DNA of 64,000 nt, taken from the NCBI GenBank assembly GCA_947072565.1, contig CAMTIM010000022.1, forward strand, positions 1-64,000. Reading direction: 5' to 3'. Position 1 is the stretch's first letter. Every line of letters begins with the position of its first letter. This stretch comes from an uncultured Peptostreptococcaceae bacterium. Its GTDB lineage: Bacteria > Bacillota > Clostridia > Peptostreptococcales > Peptostreptococcaceae. The notes under the pieces are model-generated. The model was not told where the DNA came from. It saw only the letters and a program-made list of their open reading frames with translations, and did no database searches. This document shows, in pieces, positions 49,414 to 59,554 of the stretch. The position numbers and the translations under genes are program-made.

Positions 49414-51396
49414 TTATACTAGTACCTGATAAATATCAGATAATTCAAGTTCTATATTGTAATTATTTATATCATACACTTTAAAATCTAAAGATTCTAA
49501 ACGTTTATTAGGTAATAATATTTTTAAAATGCTACCTTTATTTACCTCACTATCTACATATATATCTCCCTCATGAAGATTAATTATAGATTTAACAATA
49601 CTAAGGCCTATCCCACTTCCTTCATTCATACGAGTAAAAGATTTGTCCGCTTGTATAAATTTTTCAAATATAATTTGCTGAGCATTTTTTGAAATACCCA
49701 TTCCTTCATCCTGTACATCTATTTGAATCCATTCATCAGTTATAAAAACTCTAACATATATGTTTTTATTTTCTTGTGAAAATTTAATTGCATTTGACAA
49801 TAGATTAAGCATCATTCTCTCAATCATTGATGAATCACATTTAATAATATGTTCTTCCTTATTAGTATCAAACTGTATATTTATAGATTTTAATAACGCA
49901 TAATTTACAACAGACAAAGTTACCTCTTCTACAATAGAAACGATATTATAATTTTCAAAGTTAGCTTTTAAAAGCCCTATGTCTATCTTTGATATATCTA
50001 TAACATTATTTATCAATTTTAACATTCTTTTGCAGTTTAAATGTAGTGTTTTTTTATATTTCGCATATGTTAATTTAAAATCTAATTCTTCTTTTATACT
50101 CAACTTGTCTAATAACTGTATGGTCGAATAAAATATATTTAAAGGAGTTCTTAGTTCATGAGAAATATTAGATATAAACTCACTTTTTTCTTTATCATAA
50201 ACCTTTAACTTTTCTAATTCTAATTCTATACTTATTTCATCTGAAATATCCATGTAGTTAATAGCTATTGCTCTTTTATTTTTATTCATATTAATTGATT
50301 GGATAGAACAATCAATAGTTTTATTATTTATTTCATTTTTTATTATCCCTCTCCAAACTCCATTTTTATCTAAGGAACTCATAATTTCCTCTTTTCTACC
50401 TATTGAATTTATTTTTTCTTTTAAAATAAATTCAAGTTTGTTCGTATCTAAATTTTCAGATTTAAAATAGTACTCTTTTACCTTTTTATTAGCATACAAA
50501 AGTTCTTCATCTTCACTAATAATAAACATAAAATTATGCTTATTATTATCAGTCAAGTTGTAAAATACACTTAAATTCTCATTTAATAACTTTGTTTTAC
50601 ATATATACATATATAATTCGAAAAATGCTCCTAAAATAACTATCAGTAAGCAAATATATGTTATTGATACAGATGTTAATTTAACATAAAAAGATACTAT
50701 ATTTATTCCGTATATGGCATAAATAGCTTTTATTGCAAGCATAAATATACTTGAACTTAAAATTATAAATAAATAATCCTTTTCTTTTATACCTTTTGTG
50801 AATAGTTTTACTGAACATGTAACATAAATAATCATTAAAAATATATTGTATAATATAAAAAACTGACTACTATCATATAGTTTACTATGTCCTAATCTAT
50901 TTTCTAAAAAACCAAATACTATTGAATATATTATTACAAATAATATTGAAGCTTCTTTATTTTTAACAATTAAAGGTCTTAATTTATTCTTTGGTGAAAT
51001 GGCAACTATAAGTATAAAAATTCTTAATAATGATGTCGATACAGTAATATAATTTGATATAGTAAATTCGTCATAATAAAAACTAAAATAGTCAATATGC
51101 CCTAATAATATCCCCATAGCTAAACCTAAATACATTAGTGAGATAATAAATATGCTATCTTTTTTCAATCTATTATATGATATTAAACAAGTTCCAAAAG
51201 CTAACATAGAAAGAACAGAGTTGAAAAATTTAATAAAACCTAATGTTGATTCTAAATATGAACCATTAACATCTTTTTTTAAAAAAATATTGCTAATTAA
51301 AACAAGAGATATTAACAGTACGATTGTAACTATGTATATAAATATTTTTTTTTCTTTTCCTATTAAAATTTCATTTTCTATTTGCTGTGTCATCAT
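49414..51396 (-). CDS. Orphan sensor histidine kinase with multi-helix membrane sensor
   Basis: 660 residues. The N-terminal 270 hold seven or eight membrane helices in a MASE3-like arrangement. A PAS-like domain comes next (about 285-385), then HisKA with FISNISHELRTPLNIFYSTI (about 408-427) and HATPase_c with LLSNAIKFSQ, DEGMGI and GSGIGLSIV (about 520-630). No response regulator is adjacent, so its partner lies elsewhere, as is usual for kinases that feed Spo0A in clostridia; that link is inference only. Confidence 0.88.
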   Translation of the reverse strand: MMTQQIENEILIGKEKKIFIYIVTIVLLISLVLISNIFLKKDVNGSYLESTLGFIKFFNSVLSMLAFGTCLISYNRLKKDSIFIISLMYLGLAMGILLGHIDYFSFYYDEFTISNYITVSTSLLRIFILIVAISPKNKLRPLIVKNKEASILFVIIYSIVFGFLENRLGHSKLYDSSQFFILYNIFLMIIYVTCSVKLFTKGIKEKDYLFIILSSSIFMLAIKAIYAIYGINIVSFYVKLTSVSITYICLLIVILGAFFELYMYICKTKLLNENLSVFYNLTDNNKHNFMFIISEDEELLYANKKVKEYYFKSENLDTNKLEFILKEKINSIGRKEEIMSSLDKNGVWRGIIKNEINNKTIDCSIQSINMNKNKRAIAINYMDISDEISIELELEKLKVYDKEKSEFISNISHELRTPLNIFYSTIQLLDKLSIKEELDFKLTYAKYKKTLHLNCKRMLKLINNVIDISKIDIGLLKANFENYNIVSIVEEVTLSVVNYALLKSINIQFDTNKEEHIIKCDSSMIERMMLNLLSNAIKFSQENKNIYVRVFITDEWIQIDVQDEGMGISKNAQQIIFEKFIQADKSFTRMNEGSGIGLSIVKSIINLHEGDIYVDSEVNKGSILKILLPNKRLESLDFKVYDINNYNIELELSDIYQVLV

Positions 51397-51500
51397 AGTT
51401 TACATCCCCTTTACTTATAACAAATAGTAACATATTTTCTATATTTTTTTTGTCACTTTTTGTAACATTCAAAAGAATAAATTATATTTTTATATAATAA

Positions 51501-51537
51501 AAAGATATTATCATAATTTTATGACAATATCTTTTTA
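51501..51537 (-). terminator. Terminator after the XRE-cupin regulator gene
   Basis: AAAAAGATATTATCATAA and TTATGACAATATCTTTTT form a long imperfect stem, with T-rich DNA following on the minus strand. Confidence 0.75.
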
Positions 51538-51591
51538 TTAACATTTAATTTTTATGATTATAATCTATAAATAATTATTTGCTGCATAAAT

Positions 51592-52146
51592 CTAGAAAGA
51601 AGGCGGTGTTACTGCAAATATAATCTCGCAATCACAATCATTTATATTTTCCCATTTATGAACTGTATGTGGTAGTATTTTAATACTATCTCCACAATTT
51701 AATTTAATTACATTATTCATTATATAAAGATTTACAGACCCTTTCATAACATAAGCAACTTCTTCACCTTTATGACTAAAAAGATCCTTAGAAGAAGATT
51801 TTTTAGATGGTATTTTCATAAGCATAAATTCTATAGAACCCTGTAAATTTGGTGTTAACAATTCATAAGCAAAACTATCTTCTTCAGAAAGAATTATTTT
51901 CTTACGACTATCCTTTCTAACCACTAAACTTTCGGTTTTATCATCATTTATAAAAAAATTAAACAATGGTACATCTAATGCACTTGAAATTTGTTTTAGC
52001 GTATTAATAGATGGATTTGCACTACCTTTTTCTATCTGACTAAGTAAAGAAGGTGTTACTCCTGTTAAATTAGCCAATTCTTTAATAGTTAATTTTTTTC
52101 TTTTTCTATGCTCCGTAATATTTTTTGATATTTCTACTTCGCTCAT
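51592..52146 (-). CDS. XRE-cupin transcriptional regulator
   Basis: 184 residues: an N-terminal XRE helix-turn-helix (about 12-65, LTIKELANLTGVTPSLLSQIEK and NPSINTLKQIS as landmarks) and a C-terminal cupin (about 110-180, HKGEEVAYVMKGSVNLYI and HTVHKWENI). This family usually senses a small metabolite in the cupin. It diverges from the D-serine ammonia-lyase gene, and palindromic repeats lie between them, so it probably controls that gene. ATG follows AGAGGTAGT. Confidence 0.92.
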   Translation of the reverse strand: MSEVEISKNITEHRKRKKLTIKELANLTGVTPSLLSQIEKGSANPSINTLKQISSALDVPLFNFFINDDKTESLVVRKDSRKKIILSEEDSFAYELLTPNLQGSIEFMLMKIPSKKSSSKDLFSHKGEEVAYVMKGSVNLYIMNNVIKLNCGDSIKILPHTVHKWENINDCDCEIIFAVTPPSF

Positions 52147-52251
52147 TTACAACTACCTCTTTTGTGTATATTTTTAGAAATTTTATTACATAATTATATC
52201 AATATAGCTTATTTTACGCAATCAAATTAAATTTTATTTATTTTTTTAGCA

Positions 52252-52334
52252 TTTAATTAAATTGTATTGACTATATATATCAAACATGTTACGATTTATT
52301 AAATCACATTTAATTAAATTAATTTTAATTAAAT
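52252..52334 (+). promoter_or_regulatory. dsdA promoter flanked by three copies of a palindrome
   Basis: TTGACT (52267-52272), a 17-base spacer and TACGAT (52290-52295) form the promoter. The 11-bp palindrome TTTAATTAAAT occurs at 52252-52262 (upstream of -35), 52309-52319 and 52324-52334 (downstream of the start point). The upstream and downstream sites could support a repression loop by the XRE-cupin protein. The factor is inferred from the divergent gene. Confidence 0.72.
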
Positions 52335-52378
52335 AAGGTTTAATAATTATAATATATTAAAACAAGGATGGTTAAATT

Positions 52379-53740
52379 ATGGTTAATTCAAAAATATTAA
52401 ATAAAGAAATTTCAACTTGGATAAAAGAGTATCCACTATTACAAGAAATAATAAATCTAAAAGAGTCATTATGGATAAATCCTAATTATAGCAAATTTGA
52501 AGAAAATATAAAAAATATATCCTTATGTGATGATGATGTATTAGATGCTGAAAATAGACTAAATAGATTTGCTCCATATATAGCGCAAGTATTTCCTGAA
52601 ACCAAATCAGAAAATGGAATTATAGAATCTCCAATAATTAAAATAGATAATATGAAAGCTAAATTAGAATATACATGTGGTGAAAAACTTATAGGAAATC
52701 TTTTGTTAAAATGTGATAGTCATCTTAAAGTATCAGGGTCCATAAAAGCTAGGGGTGGTATATATGAAGTTTTAAAACATGCTGAAGATTTAGCTTTGCA
52801 AAATAATATAATTAAATTAGATGATAACTATAAAAAATTAGATACCGATGAAGTTAGAGGTTTCTTCTCTAATTATTCTGTAGTAGTAGGTTCAACTGGA
52901 AACTTAGGTTTAAGTATAGGAATAATGAGTGCTAAATTAGGATTCAAAGTTACTGTTCATATGTCAGCTGATGCTAGGAAATGGAAAAAAGACCTTTTAA
53001 GAAGTAAAGGTGTAGAAGTCATAGAGTATAAGTCTGATTACAGTAAAGCTGTTGAAGAAGGCAGAAAACAAGCAGACAATGATACTAATAGCTATTTTGT
53101 AGATGATGAAAACTCTAAAAATTTATTTTTAGGATATTCAGTTGCTGCTAGACGATTGGAAAAACAATTAAAAGACCTGAATATAAAAGTAGATAACAAT
53201 AATCCATTATTTGTATACCTTCCATGTGGAGTTGGTGGAGGCCCTGGTGGCGTTGCCTTTGGACTTAAGCTTTTATTTAAAGATAATGTACATTTCTTCT
53301 TTGCTGAACCAACACATTCGCCATGCATGATGATAGGCTGTATGACTGAAGAACATGATAATGTATGTGTTCAGGATTTTGGAATAGATAACATAACTGC
53401 TGCAGACGGTTTAGCTGTTGGTAGAGCCTCTGGATTTGTTGGTAAAACTTTAGAAAAATTAATGAGCGGATGTTATTCAGTTACAGATGAAAATATGTAC
53501 AGATTATTAGCTACTATGGCTGATAGCGAGAATATATTCTTAGAACCTTCAGCGCTTGTTGGTGTTTGTGGTATTATAAACATACTTACATCTAAAGAAG
53601 GTAAAAAATACTTAAAAGATAACAACCTTGAGGATAAGATAAAAAATATAAATCATGTTGCATGGGCTACTGGTGGAAGTATGGTCCCAAAAGACATTAT
53701 GGATGAGTATTATAATAAAGGCATCTCATTACTTAAATAG
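52379..53740 (+). CDS. dsdA: D-serine ammonia-lyase
   Basis: 453 residues, a fold-type II PLP enzyme. The Schiff-base lysine is Lys123 in [14 protein letters not shown]. The PLP-phosphate loop is the glycine-rich [13 protein letters not shown] (about 282-294), and [11 protein letters not shown] is near 173-183. It converts D-serine to pyruvate and ammonia. The protein is close to the length of E. coli DsdA (442). Unlike in enterobacteria, no dsdC or dsdX is adjacent; an XRE-cupin regulator is divergent. Start ATG after AAGGATGG. Confidence 0.96.
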   Translation: MVNSKILNKEISTWIKEYPLLQEIINLKESLWINPNYSKFEENIKNISLCDDDVLDAENRLNRFAPYIAQVFPETKSENGIIESPIIKIDNMKAKLEYTCGEKLIGNLLLKCDSHLKVSGSIKARGGIYEVLKHAEDLALQNNIIKLDDNYKKLDTDEVRGFFSNYSVVVGSTGNLGLSIGIMSAKLGFKVTVHMSADARKWKKDLLRSKGVEVIEYKSDYSKAVEEGRKQADNDTNSYFVDDENSKNLFLGYSVAARRLEKQLKDLNIKVDNNNPLFVYLPCGVGGGPGGVAFGLKLLFKDNVHFFFAEPTHSPCMMIGCMTEEHDNVCVQDFGIDNITAADGLAVGRASGFVGKTLEKLMSGCYSVTDENMYRLLATMADSENIFLEPSALVGVCGIINILTSKEGKKYLKDNNLEDKIKNINHVAWATGGSMVPKDIMDEYYNKGISLLK

Positions 53741-53758
53741 TTAAAAATATAATACAAA

Positions 53759-53803
53759 AGCGATAGATACTCTATATACAGTAAAGTAATCTATCGCTAA
53801 TTT
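53759..53803. terminator. Bidirectional terminator between dsdA and motB
   Basis: AGCGATAGAT and ATCTATCGCT (about 53759-53768 and 53791-53800) form a stem with a loop of about 22 bases and A/T tracts on either side. Confidence 0.8.
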
Positions 53804-53807
53804 TTTA

Positions 53808-54539
53808 CTATTTATTATTTTCAAGTTCATTAAACTTTGAATTCATAATTAATATATCTACTCTTCTATTTGCAGACTTTCCTTCGTCAGTATTATTATC
53901 AGCCTTTGGTCTATATTCACCATATCCTGTTGCCGATACCTTTTCTGCTTTTACACCCGCTTTATTAATTAGAATTTGTGCTACATTACTCGACCTCATA
54001 ACAGATAGATCCCAGTTGGATTTATATAACTCATTATTCATAGGAACAGAGTCTGTATGACCTTCCACCCTTATATAGCTGTCTTTTACTGTTGACTCTT
54101 TTATAATTTCCCCTATCTTAGTAAATTTATCAATTTGTTCTGGCTTTATATCAGCCTTTCCACTATCAAAGAATAAATTATCATTAAAACTTAATACTAA
54201 TCCCCTTTTTTCTATGGTAGTACTGATGCTATCAGAAAGAGAACTTTCCTTTAGATATTTATCCACTTCCTTTTTTACTTTTTCCAATTTTTCATATTCA
54301 TATGTCCCTGTACCTACATCTCCACCTACTTTAGTTCCGCTATGAGCAATAGCACTTCCATCGCCCATAGCTTGATTTAATCCTGCTGTAAGTTGTTCAT
54401 ATTTACCTTTATCTAAATTACTCATAGCATACATTATTATAAAAAATATCATTAATAGAGTTATAAAATCTGCATAAGATAGTAGCCATCGTTCATGATT
54501 TTCATGTTCTTCTTCTTCATGCTTCTTTTTCCTACCCAT
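53808..54539 (-). CDS. motB: Flagellar stator protein MotB
   Basis: 243 residues. A charged N-terminus rich in His/Glu precedes one membrane helix that contains the proton-carrying Asp24 in LLSYADFITLLM. A periplasmic-type OmpA/MotB peptidoglycan-binding domain follows (about 115-235, VEGHTDSVPM and SNWDLSVMRSSNVAQIL). The start overlaps the motA stop by 8 bases. The aspartate indicates a proton-driven rather than an aberrant stator. Confidence 0.96.
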   Translation of the reverse strand: MGRKKKHEEEEHENHERWLLSYADFITLLMIFFIIMYAMSNLDKGKYEQLTAGLNQAMGDGSAIAHSGTKVGGDVGTGTYEYEKLEKVKKEVDKYLKESSLSDSISTTIEKRGLVLSFNDNLFFDSGKADIKPEQIDKFTKIGEIIKESTVKDSYIRVEGHTDSVPMNNELYKSNWDLSVMRSSNVAQILINKAGVKAEKVSATGYGEYRPKADNNTDEGKSANRRVDILIMNSKFNELENNK

Positions 54540-55347
54540 TTGTTACCTCCTCAAGTTTTACCTCCTCAAAATATCTAGAATCTAATTTACTTTGTTCTTT
54601 TTTATCTATGAAGCCTTTCAGTGTGTCTAGTAAAATAGTTGAACTTACTTTTTCTTGAACTAACATAATACCCTCTATTATAAGTTCTTTCTCTAGTTGT
54701 TCTTGTCTTGCTAAAGTTTTAAGTCTAGATCCTATTGGAAGGAATATTAAATTTGCGCTTCCAAGGCCATAAAGTGTAGCTAAGAATGCGGCAGATATAC
54801 TTGCTCCTAATGCTCCCATATCTGCTTTAGCAAGTCCTCCAAGAACATGCACTAATCCTAATACCGTACCAACAATACCCATAGTTGGAGCTGTTCCTCC
54901 AGCAGAATAAAACATTTCCGATCCAATTTTATGCCTTCTTGCAGTCATTTCTAATTCTAGTTCTAAAGTATTTCTAATGTCCTCTGGTTTAACTCCATCA
55001 ATTGCTAATTGAAGTCCCTTTTTCATAAATGGGTTTATATTTTCATCTGATTCTAACTCTGATTCAAATTCTAAAAATCCTTCCTTTTTTACTTTATCAA
55101 GTACATAGTTAAAGTAAAAAATCAATTCCGGTAAATCTGCTGATTTTGTTGTAAAAGCTACACGCAATAACTTTCCTATTTTTTTCACATGTTTCATAGG
55201 AAAGGATGTTCCCAAAGAACCAATTGTTCCTCCAAAAACAATCACAAATGATGTCCATGAAACAAGCGCTTCTACGTGACCGCCTTCTCCCATGAAACCA
55301 ATTATCAAACAAGCTAAACCTAGCATTAAAGCAATTAAACCACCCAT
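54532..55347 (-). CDS. motA: Flagellar stator protein MotA
   Basis: 271 residues with four membrane helices (about 3-22, 30-50, 150-172 and 182-205). The conserved proline-glycine region AGGTAPTMGIVGTVLGLVHVLGGL (about 148-171; landmark) and the cytoplasmic loop with charged residues that contact the rotor are present. It forms the ion channel with MotB. The flagellar genes themselves are not here; a sigma-D-type promoter lies upstream. Confidence 0.96.
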   Translation of the reverse strand: MGGLIALMLGLACLIIGFMGEGGHVEALVSWTSFVIVFGGTIGSLGTSFPMKHVKKIGKLLRVAFTTKSADLPELIFYFNYVLDKVKKEGFLEFESELESDENINPFMKKGLQLAIDGVKPEDIRNTLELELEMTARRHKIGSEMFYSAGGTAPTMGIVGTVLGLVHVLGGLAKADMGALGASISAAFLATLYGLGSANLIFLPIGSRLKTLARQEQLEKELIIEGIMLVQEKVSSTILLDTLKGFIDKKEQSKLDSRYFEEVKLEEVTNG

Positions 55348-55508
55348 AATTTATTATTCCTCCTCGATTATATGTTGTAGAATTTTATTGTTTAGAACAA
55401 AACATAAAAGCAAAATTGTTATGCTCTATAATTAAACAACCCATACATCTTTTTTAATTTTATAAACACAAATATACTAGTTCTTTGAAAAAATATTTTT
55501 ACTTTATA

Positions 55509-55535
55509 TTATCGACGTTTTTCTTTATATATTTA
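55509..55535 (-). promoter_or_regulatory. Sigma-D (sigma-28)-type promoter for motAB
   Basis: On the minus strand TAAA (55532-55535), exactly 15 bases, then GTCGATAA (55509-55516). The sigma-28 consensus is TAAA-N15-GCCGATAA, so only one base differs. It lies about 160 bases upstream of motA and would tie the stator to the flagellar regulon. Confidence 0.72.
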
Positions 55536-55590
55536 GTATTTTCTTATTAATATTTTAAATAATATTTTTTTATTTGTTAGGAGGCATACT

Positions 55591-55624
55591 AAAAATACTC
55601 ATATTCAATGAATATGAGTATTTT
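55591..55624 (-). terminator. Terminator after the iron-sulfur flavoprotein gene
   Basis: AAAATACTCATATTCA and TGAATATGAGTATTTT form a 16-bp stem with almost no loop, about 80 bases beyond the stop at 55708. Confidence 0.85.
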
Positions 55625-55707
55625 AGAGTTTAAATATTTTTTATTATTTATAAATTATTAAATTTTTTATTCATACAAAATTACCTACTTTAGCTATAAT
55701 TTTATAT

Positions 55708-58398
55708 TTAAGAATTTTTCACAAATATTTTCTTGAATTTTCTAGCAGCTATTACACCTTTACGTCTAATAGTAGCTTTAACAATTATTGGTTTAAGTTC
55801 TTCAATCGGAACACTTTTTGCATCATATTTTCTATGAAGTGTAATAGCATCAAACTTACATCTAGTTGTACATGCACCACATCCTATGCACTGATATTCA
55901 TCTGTAGTTGTAGCACCACATCCAAGACAACGTTCTGTCTCTTTTTTTATTTGATCTGGTGTAAATGTAGAACGTAAGTCTCTAAATGTTTCTTTTGACT
56001 TAGCTCCTTCTACATGATCTATTTTTTCTCTTGTAATATGATCATATCCTTCTAAAGTTAAGTTTTCTTTATCAAATGCATGATATGATTTTCTATCACG
56101 TCCATAAACTAAACTCTGTCCAGGATGGACAAAGCGATGGATTGATATAGCAGCTTCTTTACCTGAAGCAATCGCATCTATAGCAAATCTTGGACCTGTA
56201 AAAGCATCTCCTCCTGCAAATACATCCGGCTCTCCTGTTTGTAAAGTAAATGAATCTGCTTTTATTGTATTGTTAGGATTTAGTTCTGCTTTACTGTCTT
56301 CTAACAAACTGCTCCAATCCATACCTTGGCCTACTGAAATTAGAACATGGTTTGCCTTTACAATTTTAGTTTCATTTTCGTCAAATACAGGACTAAATCT
56401 TCCATCTTTATCTAAAACTGAAATACATTTTTTAAATTCTATACCTACAACAGAACCATTTTCTTTAAGTATTCTTTTAGGTCCCCAAGAATTATTAATT
56501 ATAATATCTTCGCCTAGTGCTTCTTCAATTTCTTCTTCAAGTGCTGGCATTTCTTTTTTGCTTTCAAGGCAGAACATATCAACTTTTGAAGCTCCTACTC
56601 TTGTAGCTGTTCTTGCAACATCTATGGCAACATTACCTCCACCAATTACAACTACATCCCCCTCAAGTTTCATTTCATTTCCTAAATTTACTTCACGTAA
56701 GAAATCAACACCTGTAATAACTCCTTTTGAATCTTCACCTTCTATACCAAGCTTTCTACCTAACTGAGCTCCAATTGCAACATAGAACGCTTCATATCCT
56801 TCACCTCGTAATTCATTAAGGCTTACATCTTTGCCAACTTCAACATTAGTTTTAAATTCTACTCCAAGTTCTCTTAGAATATCTATTTCTGCATTTATAA
56901 CTTCTTTTTCTAATCTATATGATGGTATTCCAAGTGTTAACATTCCACCAAGTACTTTCTGTTTTTCAAAAACTGTTACCTTATAACCATCTATAGCTAA
57001 GTAAAAAGCACATGATAACCCTGATGGTCCTCCACCAATAACAGCAATTTTTTTCCCATATTCGTGCATTAATTTTGGTACATAACGGCTATCTGTATTT
57101 AAATCTTGCTCTGCAATAAATTTTTTAATTTCATCTATAGCCACTGGTTCATCAATATCCCCTCTTGTACATTCAGATTCGCATTTTCTTGGGCAAATAC
57201 GACCACATACTGCTGGGAATGGATTTTCTCGTTTGATAAGTTCAAGTGCCTCTTTATACTTACCTTGAGAAGCCAATTTAATATACCCTTGAACTGATAT
57301 ATGAGCCGGACAATTTGTTTTACAAGGACTAGTTCCAGTCTCTACAACGTTTTCTCTATTTGTACGATAATCAATATTCCACTTATCTTCGCCCCACTCT
57401 GTGTTGTATGCAAAGTCTACTCTTTTTTTCTCAACAATTGGTGTTTTAGTACATAATTTTTGACCTAATTTTAGTGCATTAACGGGACAAACACTTACAC
57501 ATTCTCCACAAGCAACACACTTATCTTTATCTACCTTAGAAACATAGTTTGAACGTACCATATCATTATTATTGAACAGTCCTGCGATTCTAGTAGCGTA
57601 GCATGAACAACCACAACAGTTGCAAATAGCGTGAGTTTTTCCTGGACCATCTGTATTTGGTATTTGATGCATTAACCCATTTTCTTCAGCTCTTTTAATA
57701 ATATCAAAAGCTTCTTCACGAGTAATTTTTCTACCTCTACCTGTACGTATATAGTATTCAGCCGCATGACCAAGTTGTATACACATATCTTCCTTTAAGT
57801 GACCGCAACCTTCGCCCATAGCCTCTCTTGATGTACGGCAAGAACAATCTGAAACAGAGAATAAAGTATTTTCATTCAAATAAGTAGAAACTTCCTCATA
57901 TGATGCTCTTCTTGTTTCTCCTTCAATTGCTGTTTCAATAGGTATGACACGCATAGCACCAGTTCCTACAGGAAAAACACCAGCTGTTATTGGAGCTTTT
58001 TTCCATCCATACCCCTCAAAAGCTTCTGCAATTTGTTTAAAATCTTTAATATTTTCTCTGTTTGGATGATTGACTATGGTTTCCATATGTCCAGGCACCC
58101 AAATCTCATACCAATATTTATCTACACCATCAATTTCATTAACAAAAGCTATTCCATCAATCGCTAATTGCCATAATACTTTAGATGTTTCTTCTACAGA
58201 TTTGCCACACTTAGATGCAACTTCCTCTGCTGACATTGGCTTGCGAAACTCTAAATAAAGTGCTATTTCTGCCATTTCTTCTGTAACAACAGGCTCTAAA
58301 ACTTTATATTCCCAGTCATTAGGCTTAATTTCTTTTTTTGAACCACGTTTTACTTTACTAATTTTATTTGCCAGTTCCAATACCTTTTCATTAACCAT
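55708..58398 (-). CDS. Large iron-sulfur flavoprotein (GltD-like FAD/NAD(P) oxidoreductase with extra Fe-S domains)
   Basis: 896 residues from ATG 58398 (GGGGG 8 bases upstream; an ATG 5 codons earlier overlaps that site). Numbers here count from the earlier ATG. A winged-helix-like region (about 40-100) leads to cysteine clusters CSCRTSREAMGEGC and CNCCGCSCYATR (190-272). Next are a ferredoxin motif CVACGECVSVCP (299-310), a GltD-type Fe-S adaptor (364-416), a FAD site VIGGGPSGLSCAF (458-470), an NAD(P) site VIGGGNVAIDVA (589-600), and a final ferredoxin domain (about 840-870). Together a soluble electron hub; acceptor unknown. Operon with the membrane protein upstream, under the TetR operator. 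Confidence 0.85.
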   Translation of the reverse strand: MVNEKVLELANKISKVKRGSKKEIKPNDWEYKVLEPVVTEEMAEIALYLEFRKPMSAEEVASKCGKSVEETSKVLWQLAIDGIAFVNEIDGVDKYWYEIWVPGHMETIVNHPNRENIKDFKQIAEAFEGYGWKKAPITAGVFPVGTGAMRVIPIETAIEGETRRASYEEVSTYLNENTLFSVSDCSCRTSREAMGEGCGHLKEDMCIQLGHAAEYYIRTGRGRKITREEAFDIIKRAEENGLMHQIPNTDGPGKTHAICNCCGCSCYATRIAGLFNNNDMVRSNYVSKVDKDKCVACGECVSVCPVNALKLGQKLCTKTPIVEKKRVDFAYNTEWGEDKWNIDYRTNRENVVETGTSPCKTNCPAHISVQGYIKLASQGKYKEALELIKRENPFPAVCGRICPRKCESECTRGDIDEPVAIDEIKKFIAEQDLNTDSRYVPKLMHEYGKKIAVIGGGPSGLSCAFYLAIDGYKVTVFEKQKVLGGMLTLGIPSYRLEKEVINAEIDILRELGVEFKTNVEVGKDVSLNELRGEGYEAFYVAIGAQLGRKLGIEGEDSKGVITGVDFLREVNLGNEMKLEGDVVVIGGGNVAIDVARTATRVGASKVDMFCLESKKEMPALEEEIEEALGEDIIINNSWGPKRILKENGSVVGIEFKKCISVLDKDGRFSPVFDENETKIVKANHVLISVGQGMDWSSLLEDSKAELNPNNTIKADSFTLQTGEPDVFAGGDAFTGPRFAIDAIASGKEAAISIHRFVHPGQSLVYGRDRKSYHAFDKENLTLEGYDHITREKIDHVEGAKSKETFRDLRSTFTPDQIKKETERCLGCGATTTDEYQCIGCGACTTRCKFDAITLHRKYDAKSVPIEELKPIIVKATIRRKGVIAARKFKKIFVKNS

Positions 58399-58528
58399 AG
58401 AGACTTCCCCCATTTAAATTTGATTTAGGTTGTTGCTTATAAACTAAAATACTTTAGTTTCCAATATTATCTATTATTAAAAAATATATATAATTATTAA
58501 TAATCATATATATCTTTTAATTTATATA

Positions 58529-59362
58529 TTAAGTTGTACTTGGCTTAGTTCTACGGAAACTCTCATTAGCTTTCCCAGTATGAAGTTGCCACATATGCCA
58601 AAATACAAATGGAATTATTAAAACAAGATTTACTACTCCCCATATTGATAAAACATTAGGACTAAACCATGCTGTTGAATCCATAAGTTTTAAAATAACT
58701 CCACCAAAGCAAGATCTAAGTATCATATGAGTAGCTAATGTATATACCCTAGCTGTAATATACAACTCATGTCTTCTTTTAAATAATGGATATAATTCAG
58801 CTGCTAATAATATACACACTGAACTTGCAAAATAATTTGGACTTTCACCATATACAAAACAAAGATTCCATGTCGTATATAAGAAGTTCCATGCAAAACT
58901 AGTATAAACTATTAAATCACCTTTACCTGATTTTTCATATTCCCAAAACTTTGGAGCAAAAGGAATCGTAACACATAATAGGAATCCACATGCAGCATTT
59001 GCATAATTTCCCAAATCAACATCCTTCATAGTTGCTTCAAATATATTTAGGAATAAAATACAATAAACAAACCATAGAATCCAAGGCTTTTGGAAGAATT
59101 CCCACGTTTTTCCCTTTCTATCTTCAACGTTAGAAACCCTGCAAAATCCTACAATGATAGTTGGAAGAATTACACTAAGTATCTTAGCCCAACGAAACCA
59201 ACCTTCCACTCCCCCCATTATCCATAGCGGAAATGTTAATAATGATAATACCCAAATAACACTAGCTGCACGATGCTTAGTACGCATAAATTCAACAATT
59301 AAAATAAGTACGGTAAAATAAACAAGCATCGATACAGCACATTTTATAACACTAGTATCCAT
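58529..59362 (-). CDS. Multi-pass membrane protein, probably DUF5692 family
   Basis: 277 residues from ATG 59362, chosen because GGGGAGAAA precedes it; the frame extends further but without a site. Eight or nine membrane helices are rich in Trp and Phe (WFRWAKIL, FLYTTWNLCFVYGESPNYFAS, FVFWHMWQLHTG). Several histidines and cysteines lie in or next to helices (HELYITARVYTLATHMILRSC landmark), which could bind a cofactor, but no known haem or quinone motif is certain. The DUF5692 assignment is from memory of this family. First gene of a TetR-controlled pair with the large Fe-S flavoprotein. Confidence 0.65.
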   Translation of the reverse strand: MDTSVIKCAVSMLVYFTVLILIVEFMRTKHRAASVIWVLSLLTFPLWIMGGVEGWFRWAKILSVILPTIIVGFCRVSNVEDRKGKTWEFFQKPWILWFVYCILFLNIFEATMKDVDLGNYANAACGFLLCVTIPFAPKFWEYEKSGKGDLIVYTSFAWNFLYTTWNLCFVYGESPNYFASSVCILLAAELYPLFKRRHELYITARVYTLATHMILRSCFGGVILKLMDSTAWFSPNVLSIWGVVNLVLIIPFVFWHMWQLHTGKANESFRRTKPSTT

Positions 59363-59393
59363 AATTTCTCCCCTTTTCTGTTTACTTTTTAAC

Positions 59394-59452
59394 AAAACAT
59401 AACATGCGTTATGTTTTAATAAAAGTATAGAATGTTACACAGCACTTGTCAA
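59394..59452 (-). promoter_or_regulatory. Promoter and TetR operator of the flavoprotein operon
   Basis: On the minus strand TTGACA (59447-59452), a 17-base spacer and TATACT (59424-59429). Right after it lies a perfect inverted repeat, AAAACATAAC (59394-59403) and GTTATGTTTT (59408-59417), centred over the expected start point. A related half-site, ACATTCGTTATAAT (59455-59468), lies towards tetR. The arrangement fits repression by the TetR protein encoded divergently. Confidence 0.82.
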
Positions 59453-59554
59453 TTACATTCGTTATAATAAAGGATGATTAAATTGACTATAGCAATCCAA
59501 TTGAGTATATTTATTAGTGTATATAAATTAATGTATAATAGGATGTGACAGTTA

